64,000 nucleotides of DNA from JBGSYJ01 sp041748075 (GCA_041748075.1 JBGTDX010000073.1:8429-72428); one strand, 5' to 3'; shown: positions 25,401 through 33,709, counted from the stretch's first letter. Translations and numbers: made by a program. The notes: generated by a model not told the origin, from the sequence alone.

Positions 25401-28076
25401 TCCGCCCGACGGAATCGCAACGTCCTGATCCCCAGTGGTACTGGAAGGCCGAAGCCCCTCGAGCTCGTCGAGCAGCTCTTTCGCCTTCGCGTATTCCCCA
25501 CGAAGGTTCGCGACAGTTGCCGCCAGAGAGAGGAGATCGGCGAGAACGTCACCTGCACCGGCGCCCCGTGCGGCTTCGACCCCCCGATCGAGCCAGGTGC
25601 GCGTTTCGTCTATCCGGCGGCCCTGCCATGCGACTTGCGCAGCCATCAGCATCGCCGCCGAGGCCCTGGCCCGATCCTTGTCCCTCTCGAAGCTCTGCAC
25701 GGCAGTCTCGGCCTCGCGCAGCGCGGAGTCGATCTGCCCGCCCTGCCGCAGCGCCACAGCCAGGAGCATTCGCGTCTCGCCGATGGTCCCCGGCAGCGGA
25801 GTCCAGTCCTCGTCATCGAGGAACTCGACCACCGAACGAAGCGTCTGCACGGCCTCCTCGGAACTGAACGCATCCAGAGCGCGCCGCGCCAGGATCAACC
25901 CATACTCCACCGTCTTGTCGGGTACGTCTCCCTCAGAAAAATGGTGGACCAGCTGAGGGTACACCCGCTCCAGCTTTCCGGCATTGCGCTTCTCGAGAAG
26001 CTCCGCGTACTTGCGATGAAGCGACTTTCTTTTTCGTCTCGACACTGCGCTATAGAGAACATCGCGAACGATGCCGCTGGAGAACGCGAGCCTGTCGCCT
26101 CGCGATTCGCGTTCCTCTTCGATCAGGCCCTCGTATACCAGTCGGTCGACCACGTCATCGAGATTCCCTTTCGCTTCAGCCAGCGATTCCAGATCACGAA
26201 AATCAAAACTCCTTCCCATGACGGATGCGGTCGCCAGAGTCTCGCGCAGTTCTTCGGGCAACCGTTCGATCCGCTTCTCCACAGTCTGCTGAATCGTGGC
26301 CGGCAACGCCTCCGAGGAAATCGCCATCTCTCCAGAGAGCGTCCACTCCCCTGTATCGCCACGCGCGATCCCACCTGAATCGATCAGCGAACGCACAAGC
26401 TCCCTGGTGAAGAATGGGTTCGCCTCGGTAGCCTCGTACAGCCTTTGCGCGAGGTTGGCTCCCAGCTTCGCCCCCCCGACGATCGTCTCGATGAAGTTCA
26501 GATGTTCGGAGGGTGTGAGCGGCCCCAGGTACGTCGACGAAAAACGTGGATCGTCTGCAAACGTGTCGAGCATCTTCACCAGCGGATGCCGCTTGTCGAT
26601 CTCGGTCTGCCGATAGGTGCCGATGATGAGTGTCGGGGTTGGCCCGAGACGGCGGACTATGTACTGGAGCGCGTCGAGCGAGAGCTCAGCAGAGTGCAGG
26701 TTCTCGAACACGAGAACCAGGGGTTGTCCGCTTCCGATGCGCACGAGAGTTCTCGCAAGAAGTTCGAAAACCCATGTGCGATCCTCAGCCTTTCGCGACT
26801 CTCCGGACAACACGAGATCGTCGCCGCTCTGTTTCTTTCGAAGCTCGCTGATCTCGCTGAGAACCGGGAACAGTGAGATGAGATCCGGCGCGAGATCCGA
26901 CACATCAGGACGCGCGTCGGTACCTCTGGCGTCGGGGGCGCGGAAGAACTCCTGGATCGCCTCGCAGAAGCCCTGGTAGGCGAACGTGCGGTCCTGCTCC
27001 ATGAATCTGCCGTGAAGCACCGTGATCTTTCTTGCCCGTGCGAGATTTTCGATCTCTTCGACCAGCCGTGTCTTCCCGATCCCTGGTTCGCCCGCAACCA
27101 CTGCAAACTGACATTCACCGTCGACCGCCGCATTCAGCCGCTTCTGCAACTCGGCGATCTCTTTCTGCCGCCCGATGAAAGGAGCAGCGGCCGGCCGCTG
27201 GAGTTGCGCCGTCAGCACCGAGGACAGTCCTGCCGCTTCCCCGATGTTGCCATCATGGACATCGGAACGGACTTTTCTGAGAGCCCCGACGAAGTCTCCT
27301 GCCGTCTGGTAACGACGGCTCGAATCCTTCACCAGCGAACGCATGATCGCATCTTCGAGCTCCTGAGAGATCGTTGCGCCACGCTCCCGAAGCGAACGGG
27401 GATTCTCATGAACGAGACGATACAGAACAGACTGCATTTCGCCGATGAAAGGCGGCTCGCCTGCGATCGCCTCGTAGATGACAGTGCCCAGCGAATAGAT
27501 GTCAGAACGATGATCGATCTCTTGTGAGATGACCTGTTCGGGGCTGAAATAGGAAACGGTTCCGATGAGCGTGCCGGTCTTGGTAAGCCGTTGGTCGGAA
27601 GACGCCTTCGCGAGGCCAAAATCCATGATACGAACTCGTAGGGCGCCTTCTTCCTCGGACACCATGATGTTTTCCGGCTTGATGTCGCGGTGGATCACTC
27701 CGCGTGCATGGCTGTAATCGAGTCCCTCGGCCGCCTGGATGGCGATGTCGATGATCGCTCCCAGGCTGCGAGGTTTTTCGCGCAGAAACGCCCGAAGGTT
27801 GTCTCCCCGTACGACCGGCATCAGGAAGAACATCGATCCCTCGTGCTGTCCGATGTCGAAGATCGGGACGATGGAGGGATGGTCCATCTGCGCAACGAGC
27901 TGCGCTTCGCGCTGAAATCGCTCCTCTGACTGCGGAGTCAGCAGCATCGGAGGCACCAGCTTGATGGCCACCTCGCGATTTAGCAGCGGGTCCCGGGCGC
28001 GGTAAACCACACCCATCCCACCCCGACCGAGCTCACCGATGATCTCGTAGCGGTTATTGAGAATCGTGCCGATCAT
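22434..28076 (-). CDS. Ser/Thr protein kinase - AAA ATPase - TPR - double SBP_bac_5 solute-binding fusion
   Basis: 1880 residues from ATG 28076 (MIGTILNNRYEIIGELGRGG); a 61-codon extension upstream is translated repeat sequence and was rejected. The kinase domain (~10-275) is complete: Gly loop, Lys39, HRDIKPEN at 129-136 and DFG at 152-154. A signalling ATPase like that of AfsR/PknK-type proteins follows, with Walker A GEPGIGKT at 329-336. Next is a TPR-like helical region (~640-880). Two tandem modules follow (~889-1370 and ~1388-1875), each with the full plan of family-5 peptide/nickel-binding proteins (GGSLVVALGN and GGTVVVPIGG starts, GVRFHDG and DVRFHDG, AGTGPFRIV and IGTGPFRVV, NDAYWTAGCPRLD and NPYYWREGYPKSE). 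No signal peptide or membrane helix is visible, so the solute-binding parts should face the cytoplasm. A SpoIIE-type phosphatase lies directly upstream. Confidence 0.88.
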   Translation of the reverse strand: MIGTILNNRYEIIGELGRGGMGVVYRARDPLLNREVAIKLVPPMLLTPQSEERFQREAQLVAQMDHPSIVPIFDIGQHEGSMFFLMPVVRGDNLRAFLREKPRSLGAIIDIAIQAAEGLDYSHARGVIHRDIKPENIMVSEEEGALRVRIMDFGLAKASSDQRLTKTGTLIGTVSYFSPEQVISQEIDHRSDIYSLGTVIYEAIAGEPPFIGEMQSVLYRLVHENPRSLRERGATISQELEDAIMRSLVKDSSRRYQTAGDFVGALRKVRSDVHDGNIGEAAGLSSVLTAQLQRPAAAPFIGRQKEIAELQKRLNAAVDGECQFAVVAGEPGIGKTRLVEEIENLARARKITVLHGRFMEQDRTFAYQGFCEAIQEFFRAPDARGTDARPDVSDLAPDLISLFPVLSEISELRKKQSGDDLVLSGESRKAEDRTWVFELLARTLVRIGSGQPLVLVFENLHSAELSLDALQYIVRRLGPTPTLIIGTYRQTEIDKRHPLVKMLDTFADDPRFSSTYLGPLTPSEHLNFIETIVGGAKLGANLAQRLYEATEANPFFTRELVRSLIDSGGIARGDTGEWTLSGEMAISSEALPATIQQTVEKRIERLPEELRETLATASVMGRSFDFRDLESLAEAKGNLDDVVDRLVYEGLIEEERESRGDRLAFSSGIVRDVLYSAVSRRKRKSLHRKYAELLEKRNAGKLERVYPQLVHHFSEGDVPDKTVEYGLILARRALDAFSSEEAVQTLRSVVEFLDDEDWTPLPGTIGETRMLLAVALRQGGQIDSALREAETAVQSFERDKDRARASAAMLMAAQVAWQGRRIDETRTWLDRGVEAARGAGAGDVLADLLSLAATVANLRGEYAKAKELLDELEGLRPSSTTGDQDVAIPSGGSLVVALGNPSPATEPGEIALLEESETLGLVFEGLVTTDDRGHLVASLGESWDVIDDGRAMRLALREGVRFHDGSLLTAQSVKDSIEDSVRSRIRETAAWSVISGFEEFREGGAENIAGIIVHGERDLEIRLRESLPMYPALLTDPGTGIGHASVDTGGKRSVAGTGPFRIVVHDSERIVMEKNDAYWTAGCPRLDAIEFRVVRNASARAALMRSGEIDVGRELLPQDLDELLRDPRFRNGLQEVPNKITYFAVFNHATAAGGNDALRRALCGVLPVHDLVWGSLGRLAQPTTTLIPPGILGHDPGRRRHPISREQAAELLAGSGLEFPLTLRAAVHPLYQDRYRALLDAMMEVWSSLGVEIEIATPTLESFMASYNEDDRVDLRIMRWVADYDDPDTFAHGLFHSGSGIVSRYFSSQALDQLIEEGRTERRPAAREAVYRRFEQAISESGSVLPLFHEIDYRLANPLVRGLQLRSTSPFVNYAELGKAAQAPAVSPGVTGGTVVVPIGGLMDSIEPTRATTVEMNEALPSVFETLTRVGEGARVVPWLASSIVSEDGGRRYRIRLRDDVRFHDGRRMSARDVRYTFERLFTLKGSLAGWFFTAIKGATELMEGRARELEGFSIVSSHEIVMELVHPLSFFPAVLSHVTSAIVPEGTQEMGTSWMSGCIGTGPFRVVAFESTRSLELERNPYYWREGYPKSEALVFRFGIGSDEIREKFRAGEFSLAGDLRPSDVEALRHDPAFAAGYKEAPRLSIYFAVFNRNRGPLADPELRRRVIGAVDVAGIVQRQIGRLAIPAHGVIPPGLLGFEPAQASRSGAVRPRGEKLDEIELTAAVHPVFFEQYAGVGKELMEAFASKGVRIRVVSRTMSEYIEANAKGEADVMIGRWFADYPDSDTFAYGLVHRQAGTIGRFCGSAELDHLTERGREQSDPSARHTIYQEIEQMVARDALLLPLFNEQIYRIARPEVDGLALNVSVPEVQYDELRVQR

Positions 28077-28250
28077 GTCCCGTGATGGCCCCCAGGCTTG
28101 AGATGGAAGGATCGAATCGTACCACGGCGCTGAGCGCCGCGGATGGTCAGCAAGCGAACACCCGCGCTCGGCCCATCGGCGAAGCAAAGTTATCCCGACG
28201 GGGAGAGGGGTCAGGGCATACGCCCGCGTGAGGGCCAACACTGAAATTCC

Positions 28251-28279
28251 AGAACTCACAACTCACAACTCACAAGTTC
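28251..28279. repeat. heptamer array, copy 2
   Basis: Tandem 7-nt units AGAACTC, ACAACTC, ACAACTC then ACAAGTTCTC. The outer AGAAC and GTTCT can pair. It lies just beyond the stop codon of the phosphatase gene (28280-28282) in the 203-nt gap before the kinase. The rest of that gap holds a purine-rich stretch at 28199-28235 (GGGGAGAGGGG...GTGAGGGCC) of the same kind as the G/C-rich palindromes elsewhere in the window. Confidence 0.6.
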
Positions 28280-29665
28280 TCACCTCACCTTCGCCACTAC
28301 CAGCGTGAGGTCGTCTTCCTGCGGCGCATGGTTACGAAAGGCAAATACATCGCGGAGGATCGCGTCGCGTATTTCTTTCGCAGTCTTCGCGTCGTCCTGG
28401 TCTGCGAGAACGTTCGCAAGCCTGCTGAACCCATACGCCTCGCCGGCCGTGTTGCGCATTTCGTACACGCCGTCGGTATGCAGGATGAACACATCGCCCG
28501 AAGAGAATGGGATCTCATCAACGTCGTAAGCGGCCGACATCGCAGCGCCGAGCGGGAATGAGCTCCGCACAATCTCTTCGACTTCACCACTCCCGGATCT
28601 CCGGATGAAAAGCGGAGGATGACCCGCCGTCGCATATCGCGCGAGGCGCGAGCCCGAATCTAGCGAGAGAAGCGCCATCGTGACGAGCATGCGCGTTCCG
28701 GTTGTGCTGCGCAGCATGCGATGCAGCCGCTGCATGACGAGCTCGGGATGGTCGAGCTCATCGGCGAGCAGGGAGAGCCCGCTCCGGACGCCGGACAGTA
28801 CCAGTCCGCTGCCGAGTCCGTGCCCGGCGACGTCGGCGGAAACGAGAACGAGCCGGCTCGCCGAAGGGAAGAAGAAATCGTAATAGTCGCCACCCACTTC
28901 CGTAGCCGGTATCGAAACGCTCGCAAGATCGACCCAGTCGAGGTCCGGCGTTTCGCGAGGCAGCATACTGAGCTGGATCTCCCGTGCGGATTCCAGCTCC
29001 TGCCGCATCCGGATCTGCTCGCGCGCTCCACCCCTCGCCTCTCTCCACTCCGATAGAAACCTGCGGCTGCTCCTGCGCGTGATGTAGAGCCCGATTCCGA
29101 GCGCGATGCTGTTGGCCACGGAGGCCGAGATCACGTTGTCCAACCTCGCATTGGACAGGTCCAGAATCAACGGGACCAACCAGCCAACCACCGCGGAGAG
29201 GATGAAGATTGCATGGATCGCCAGGCGCTCCGCAGGCCCGAGACGGAACAGCAGAACGGCCAGGGGCAGGATGACGAGCCAGGGAGTCACATCCCTACCC
29301 GACGTGAAGAGCATCAACAGCCAGAGCTGCAGCACCAGGTACGTCGATGCAACCCCCCGGGGTTGATCTCGCAGCAGCCGCGCCACGGGCTCGAGCCAGC
29401 CAAGCCTCCTGCCGAAACCTTTCTTCGCATTCGTTAGCCGGCGGAAGGAAAGAAGCAGAACAACTACCAGGATCAGGTTTACGATTGCGATCGTGACGGG
29501 CGCCGGACCTTGCGACGCCGAGATCCAACTCACCAGGGAAACGATCAGGAAGAAGCGGAGCACCCAGCGAAGCGACTTCACAATGCCTGCATTGGAGGAG
29601 AGGCGAAGCGCCTCCTCATCGCTGAGTCGGGCAAGCTCCTCGATCGTGAAGGGGGTGACCGACAT
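28280..29665 (-). CDS. membrane-anchored SpoIIE-type PP2C phosphatase
   Basis: A 461-residue protein. The N-terminal half has about six hydrophobic helices (from FFLIVSLVSWISAS through VIISASVANSIALGIGLYI region, roughly 35-205). A linker helix (ELESAREIQLSMLPRE) follows, with the RsbU/SpoIIE phosphatase domain (~230-460) after it. Metal and catalytic motifs are present: EVGGDYYDFF, SADVAGHGLGSG, ILHTDGVYEMRN and QEDDLTLVV. It should dephosphorylate Ser/Thr-phosphorylated proteins. The large Ser/Thr kinase follows on the same strand after 203 nt, so the pair may write and erase the same phosphorylation, which is inference. Confidence 0.9.
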   Translation of the reverse strand: MSVTPFTIEELARLSDEEALRLSSNAGIVKSLRWVLRFFLIVSLVSWISASQGPAPVTIAIVNLILVVVLLLSFRRLTNAKKGFGRRLGWLEPVARLLRDQPRGVASTYLVLQLWLLMLFTSGRDVTPWLVILPLAVLLFRLGPAERLAIHAIFILSAVVGWLVPLILDLSNARLDNVISASVANSIALGIGLYITRRSSRRFLSEWREARGGAREQIRMRQELESAREIQLSMLPRETPDLDWVDLASVSIPATEVGGDYYDFFFPSASRLVLVSADVAGHGLGSGLVLSGVRSGLSLLADELDHPELVMQRLHRMLRSTTGTRMLVTMALLSLDSGSRLARYATAGHPPLFIRRSGSGEVEEIVRSSFPLGAAMSAAYDVDEIPFSSGDVFILHTDGVYEMRNTAGEAYGFSRLANVLADQDDAKTAKEIRDAILRDVFAFRNHAPQEDDLTLVVAKVR

Positions 29666-29717
29666 TCAATGGGAATGATTACACAGTGCGGGGAAATCGT
29701 GCCCAACCTGGTCGAGG

Positions 29718-29742
29718 CAGGGCATCGGATTCGAATGCCCTG
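29718..29742. repeat. CAGGGCAT palindrome, copy C
   Basis: Arms CAGGGCAT and ATGCCCTG (8 bp) flank a 9-nt loop. It resembles elements at 34349-34372 and 51101-51118. It sits in the 99-nt gap between the phosphatase start and the methyltransferase remnant. Confidence 0.6.
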
Positions 29743-29764
29743 AAACAGGCCTCTGATGAACAGC

Positions 29765-30079
29765 TTACAGTTTTGTTGCCACGAAACACGCATTGATCGG
29801 GTCGTCAGCCAGCGGTTCAACCCGGATCTCCGAGAACCCCGTGGCCCGGAGCATCGCGACCGCGTTTTCACGTCCCCACAACATGCCCAGCCCCTCGCCT
29901 CCCGCTGCCTGCGACACCGGAATGGAGAGAAAGCACGAGATCGTGTAGAGAATCGTCTCGAGAGGCAGATCGAGATTCTCTTCGAGATGGGACGAGCCAT
30001 CCGGCTCGATCATCAGGTAGACCGCGCCCGTTTTCATCGAGCGATGGATCGCGCGAAGCGCCGTTTCCGGCCTCGCCTA
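29765..30079 (-). pseudogene. SAM-dependent methyltransferase C-terminal remnant
   Basis: The frame ending at 29765 encodes ARPETALRAIHRSMKTGAVYLM, IEPDGSSHLEENLDLP, then ILYTISCFLSIPVSQAAGGEGLG and the final ACFVATKL. This matches the end of class I methyltransferases of the winged-helix Rv2258c-like group. A TAG (30077-30079) interrupts it exactly before ARPE, where the family usually continues as HDxARPE. The SAM-binding core upstream is absent. The ~90 nt to mscL show nothing recognisable, so I call it a truncated pseudogene; an ATG at 30037 could open a 90-residue frame. Confidence 0.75.
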
Positions 30080-30172
30080 CTCGTTTTCGCAGGAGTCATG
30101 ATCTACCAGCGGCCGAACGGCGGATGCAAGCGCGTCGCGAACGCGTTTACATTCGAGTGAGCGGCCGCCGGC

Positions 30173-30607
30173 TCAACCCGCGGGTGCGGCTTCCGGAGTC
30201 ACGGCCGTCGCGCACGCCCGGCAGCGCCGCGCGGCGCCGGGAATCATCTCGTGACACTCCGGACACTTTCTCATCGGCTCAGCGGGAGGTTCGGGGGCCG
30301 GCTTGATGAGACGCTTCACGATGAGAAAAACAACGAATGAGATGATGATGAAGTCGAGTATGGCGGCTGCAAAGTTGCCGTAAAGAATGGCGCTCTCGGA
30401 AACCTCCCCCGCAGCATTCGTCGTGCTCGAGAGCACCAGCTTTGCTTCGCGCCAGTCCCCCGCCGGGAGCACCATGCCGATGATTGGCATCAGGACGTCG
30501 TTGGCGAGCGAGCTGACGACCGCTCCGACAGCGCCGCCGATGATGATGCCGATGGCCAGCGCGAGCGCGTTCGTCTTGGTCAGGAAGCCCCGGAATTCAG
30601 CAATCAT
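30173..30607 (-). CDS. mscL: large-conductance mechanosensitive channel MscL with C-terminal zinc ribbon
   Basis: 144 residues. The N-terminal amphipathic helix (MIAEFRGFLTKTNALALAIG) and TM1 (IIIGGAVGAVVSSLANDVLMPIIG) are typical MscL, and TM2 is GNFAAAILDFIIISFVVFLIV. The channel opens under membrane tension to release solutes during hypo-osmotic shock. Instead of ending with the usual cytoplasmic helical bundle, the protein ends in CPECHEMIPGAARRCRAC, a four-cysteine zinc ribbon (CxxC...CxxC). A ribosome site (AAAGGAG) lies just upstream of the start. Confidence 0.95.
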   Translation of the reverse strand: MIAEFRGFLTKTNALALAIGIIIGGAVGAVVSSLANDVLMPIIGMVLPAGDWREAKLVLSSTTNAAGEVSESAILYGNFAAAILDFIIISFVVFLIVKRLIKPAPEPPAEPMRKCPECHEMIPGAARRCRACATAVTPEAAPAG

Positions 30608-30663
30608 CGCGGATCTCCTTTGCTTTTACTCCACCTCATCTGATGACCTCCATGCTCCGGACA

Positions 30664-31170
30664 TCACTGCGCAGGTGGCACCGGACGGTGCCAGATGTCG
30701 TACTTCATACGCCACTCGCCATCGCTCTCGCGGATCCAGACCACCAGATAACGCCCCGTTGCCGTCGAAGGTTCGGCGTCGCCCCGCACATTCGTGCTGT
30801 GCCACATACCGCTGTCGATTGCCACGTTCCCGTTGATGACTACCTCGGACGGCTCCATCCGATGGGCGATCTGTCGGAACTTCGGACCCCACGAGAAGTA
30901 GCGCATGATGGCCTCGCGACCGCGGACTTCGCGATCGGGCGGCAGCAGAACCGCATCGCTCGTGTAGACCATTCCGAGGGCTGCCATATCGTTCCGCACG
31001 TAGGCGTCGGAAAACGCCCGGCTTGCCGCCGCGATCGCAGCGCGGTGGCCGGCCTCAGTCGAGACTTCGCTGTTGACGCCCGCGCCGTGCGTGCAAGCGG
31101 ATACGGCAAACATTACGACGAGAACATGAACGGCATATGAGATGAAGGGAGCCTTTCCGTCAATACTCAT
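30664..31170 (-). CDS. SnoaL/DUF4440-like (NTF2 fold) predicted lipoprotein
   Basis: 168 residues from ATG 31170 (an in-frame ATG at 31194 adds eight residues). A hydrophobic segment ends in the lipobox-like FAVSAC, so the mature protein may be lipid-anchored. The rest is a single NTF2-like domain: AAASRAFSDAYVRNDMAALG, YTSDAVLLPP, VRGREAIMRYF and DGEWRMKYDIWHRP. Such SgcJ/DUF4440 proteins bind small ligands or act as simple enzymes; the role here is unknown. It is divergent from the YdeI fragment. Confidence 0.8.
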   Translation of the reverse strand: MSIDGKAPFISYAVHVLVVMFAVSACTHGAGVNSEVSTEAGHRAAIAAASRAFSDAYVRNDMAALGMVYTSDAVLLPPDREVRGREAIMRYFSWGPKFRQIAHRMEPSEVVINGNVAIDSGMWHSTNVRGDAEPSTATGRYLVVWIRESDGEWRMKYDIWHRPVPPAQ

Positions 31171-31210
31171 CCTCAAGGTTTGCGCCCTCCTCATTCGCTA
31201 AAATAGCCCC

Positions 31211-31350
31211 ATGAGCCAAGCCTTCTTCAAAAACCCGGCCGATTTCCGATCGTGGCTGGAAAAGAATCATAACAAGGCAACCGAGCTGCTCGTTGGATTC
31301 TATAAGAAGGGCTCGGGCACTCCTTCGATCTCGTGGCCGGAGTCAGTCGA
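31211..31350 (+). pseudogene. YdeI/OmpD-associated family N-terminal fragment
   Basis: The first 46 codons (MSQAFFKNPADFRSWLEKNH, then ELLVGFYKKGSGTPSISWPESVD) match the start of YdeI-like proteins closely. After ESVD the homology ends abruptly and a stop follows at 31412. Normal family members are about 190 residues. The break point coincides with the C-terminal end of the convergent YfhO gene, whose stop codon (31343-31345) lies inside the fragment, so a deletion joined the two. Confidence 0.8.
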
Positions 31351-33709
31351 CCACCCGCGACATCGCCGCAGTGCGCCGTGTCGCCTCCAGCAGAACACCA
31401 CCAACGAGCAGTAGCAGCGTCACAATGGAAACGACTCCGCCCATCAGAATCAACGGATTTCGATACTCCAGCACGATCCGGTGTTTCCCATCCGGGACGA
31501 TCAATCCCTGAAAGGCCGTGTTCGTTCGATGGAGTGGCACAGCGGTTCCGTCTACGCCGGCCTTCCAGTACTTGTGTCCCGTAATGCCCACCACGAGAAA
31601 TCCGTTTCCCTCGGCGGCCACATCCAGCTCCACGCGGTTCGGCGTTTCGGAGACGACTGTAACCGTGCCACTGGCTGGACTCGTGACTCCCGCGTCGCTG
31701 TACGCAACCCGCGCACCGATCTCGCCCCGAACCATTGTATTCACGAGTGCGGAACCCTCGAGGGGCGGGCGCAGTTCTCTCGCGAGAAAATAGCGTTCCT
31801 TTGCGCCGAGATCCCTTGCAAACACGGGCAGCCACGAATCCGGCGATCCCTGACGCGAGTCTTCAGGACGAAACTCGATCGTGTACCGCACATCCGCGGC
31901 GTGCAGCACCGGAGCCGGCCAGAACCCCGACTTCCGCCGGGCCTCGAGCATCGCAGCCCGGAGTTCTTCGGAATTCCTCAGGCCCGTCTGATCGATGTCG
32001 TCATCGAAGACGGACTGGAATCCCCAGGACGCGGAGCGGTACCCGAACATCCCGTTGCGAAGCAGCCACGCGTTGTCGCCCGGCGCGAAGTGCGGGTCCG
32101 CTGACAAATCTCCCAGCCAGTCCTCCCAGTAGGCGTGATGAAAAAGTCGATACTCGTCCCGCTGCGGCGATAGCTCCGATGCGATTGCAGGTGGCTCGAA
32201 GAAAGACGATGGCATCCGGGAGGCGGTGCGCGTGTGTACAAAGGAGGAATCGAGCGCGATTAAAAAAAGCGCCGCCGCGACCCAACTCTTCGTCGCGTGA
32301 TGCACACCCGTCATCAGCAGTCCGATGGCGACCCCGCCGCGCAGAAGGGCCCACAAGCCGTACATGGTCCCGTCGAGCCGTCGAACCTCGATCGGGACAC
32401 TTGGATCTGCGCCCGTGTTTGAAAAAGCCAGGATCGTTCCGACGACCAGCCAGGCGATCGTCATCGCCACTGCCGTACGTCGCAACGCCTTGTCTCCGTT
32501 CAGAATCTGTTGCAGGACAAACAGTGCACCAATCAGCAACACGAAGAGCGCGCCAAGGATGAATTTCTCAGGGTAGCGGATAGAACGGGCGAGACCCATG
32601 TCGTAAAGGAGCCGCCAGACCGGAATGTGACTTCCGAGCGCCAGCAGAATGAAGGGCAGGGAGATCCCGACGGCCCATCGCGCGGCCCTGTGCCACGTCA
32701 GGAGTCCCGCCAGCAGAACGACTGCCGGAAGAATTCCGAGATAGATCTCGCTGATGTATGCGTCGATCCGAAACGGATACATGCCGGATAGCGCGTGCTG
32801 CCCTGCTTCGCCGGGAAAGAGCCGGAACACCGCGGGATAGAACATCTCGAGCAAGCGGGAAAGCGGCATGCTCCAGTTCGATGAGATCTGCCAGGTGAAA
32901 CCGTCCGCTCGCACACTGTCGCGCGCATGGTCGATCGCAGGCAGCAATTGTACCGCGGCAAGAAGAACGCCCGCGCCGATCGAACCTCCCAGTGAAATCA
33001 GATTGCGACGCAACTTCCCTTCCTGCGAACGCCAGATCACCAGCACAAGAGCCAGCACCATCGATTGGACGAAGACCGTCGGTTCTCCGAGAAGGCTCTG
33101 CAATCCGACAACGATTGCCATGATGCCGAATGTTCGTGCACAAGGTTTCGTGATCAGATGATCGACCGCCGTGAGCAGCCACGGCAGCCACGCGAGCGAA
33201 AACAGAAACGGCAGCCGGACGAGGAGCGAAAGGTACGGCGCGCCGAGCGCGAACGCCACTGCACCGATCAGACATACGGCCCGCGAAAGTCCCAGGCGTC
33301 GCGTAAAGACCAGCATCCCCCATCCCGCAATCACGACATGGAGAATGATGTGCAGTTGAAACCAGTAGGCAAAAGGCGGCAGCAGCACGAGCCAGTTCGG
33401 CGGATAGAACGTCTGAAACGCCGGATTCGCCGCCAGAGGCTGCCCTCCGCTGAGATAAGGATTCCAGAATGGGAACGTGCCTTGTCCGACCACGCTGGCA
33501 AAAATCTGTTTGAGCGGATGATGATAGGCTGACAGATCGCTGGCCCAGAGGCCGTTCATACCGGCGAGGATCTCGGCGAACGAGACTGCCACCAGACCGG
33601 CCACGATCAGGGCGGGGACGTATCGGGGCCAGTCAGACTCCGCCGGAGGCGGCAGCGGAGTCCGCCGTTTCGCGGCAGGCCGCTCGTGAATCCGGCGTTT
33701 AGCGCACAC
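31343..33709 (-). CDS. YfhO-family polytopic membrane protein
   Basis: A 788-residue protein with GTG start (CACCGG on the + strand) and a GGAG about 10 nt upstream. The start of the luminal loop, DLSAYHHPLKQIFASVVGQG then FPFWNPYLSGGQPLAANPAFQ, is the YfhO hallmark with its conserved acidic and His residues. About 12 membrane helices follow, and a ~270-residue extracytoplasmic C-terminal domain before a last helix (GGVVSIVTLLLLVGGVLL). In Gram-positives YfhO glycosylates lipoteichoic acids; here a GT-C-like lipid-linked sugar transferase is inferred. Its stop lies within the YdeI remnant, so the last few residues may be altered. Confidence 0.87.
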   Translation of the reverse strand: MCAKRRIHERPAAKRRTPLPPPAESDWPRYVPALIVAGLVAVSFAEILAGMNGLWASDLSAYHHPLKQIFASVVGQGTFPFWNPYLSGGQPLAANPAFQTFYPPNWLVLLPPFAYWFQLHIILHVVIAGWGMLVFTRRLGLSRAVCLIGAVAFALGAPYLSLLVRLPFLFSLAWLPWLLTAVDHLITKPCARTFGIMAIVVGLQSLLGEPTVFVQSMVLALVLVIWRSQEGKLRRNLISLGGSIGAGVLLAAVQLLPAIDHARDSVRADGFTWQISSNWSMPLSRLLEMFYPAVFRLFPGEAGQHALSGMYPFRIDAYISEIYLGILPAVVLLAGLLTWHRAARWAVGISLPFILLALGSHIPVWRLLYDMGLARSIRYPEKFILGALFVLLIGALFVLQQILNGDKALRRTAVAMTIAWLVVGTILAFSNTGADPSVPIEVRRLDGTMYGLWALLRGGVAIGLLMTGVHHATKSWVAAALFLIALDSSFVHTRTASRMPSSFFEPPAIASELSPQRDEYRLFHHAYWEDWLGDLSADPHFAPGDNAWLLRNGMFGYRSASWGFQSVFDDDIDQTGLRNSEELRAAMLEARRKSGFWPAPVLHAADVRYTIEFRPEDSRQGSPDSWLPVFARDLGAKERYFLARELRPPLEGSALVNTMVRGEIGARVAYSDAGVTSPASGTVTVVSETPNRVELDVAAEGNGFLVVGITGHKYWKAGVDGTAVPLHRTNTAFQGLIVPDGKHRIVLEYRNPLILMGGVVSIVTLLLLVGGVLLEATRRTAAMSRVVD

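Noticed and set aside
24189..26378. A 729-codon open frame opposite the kinase fusion
   Set aside because: It shows no domain, and the minus strand carries clear kinase, ATPase and SBP5 motifs.
28077..28259. N-terminal 61-codon extension of the kinase
   Set aside because: It translates G/C repeat sequence and no ribosome site precedes it; the kinase domain starts naturally at MIGTILNNRYEI.
29718..29742. A tRNA T-arm-like GGATTCGAAT sequence
   Set aside because: There is no acceptor stem, D-arm or anticodon around it; it is the loop of a palindromic repeat.
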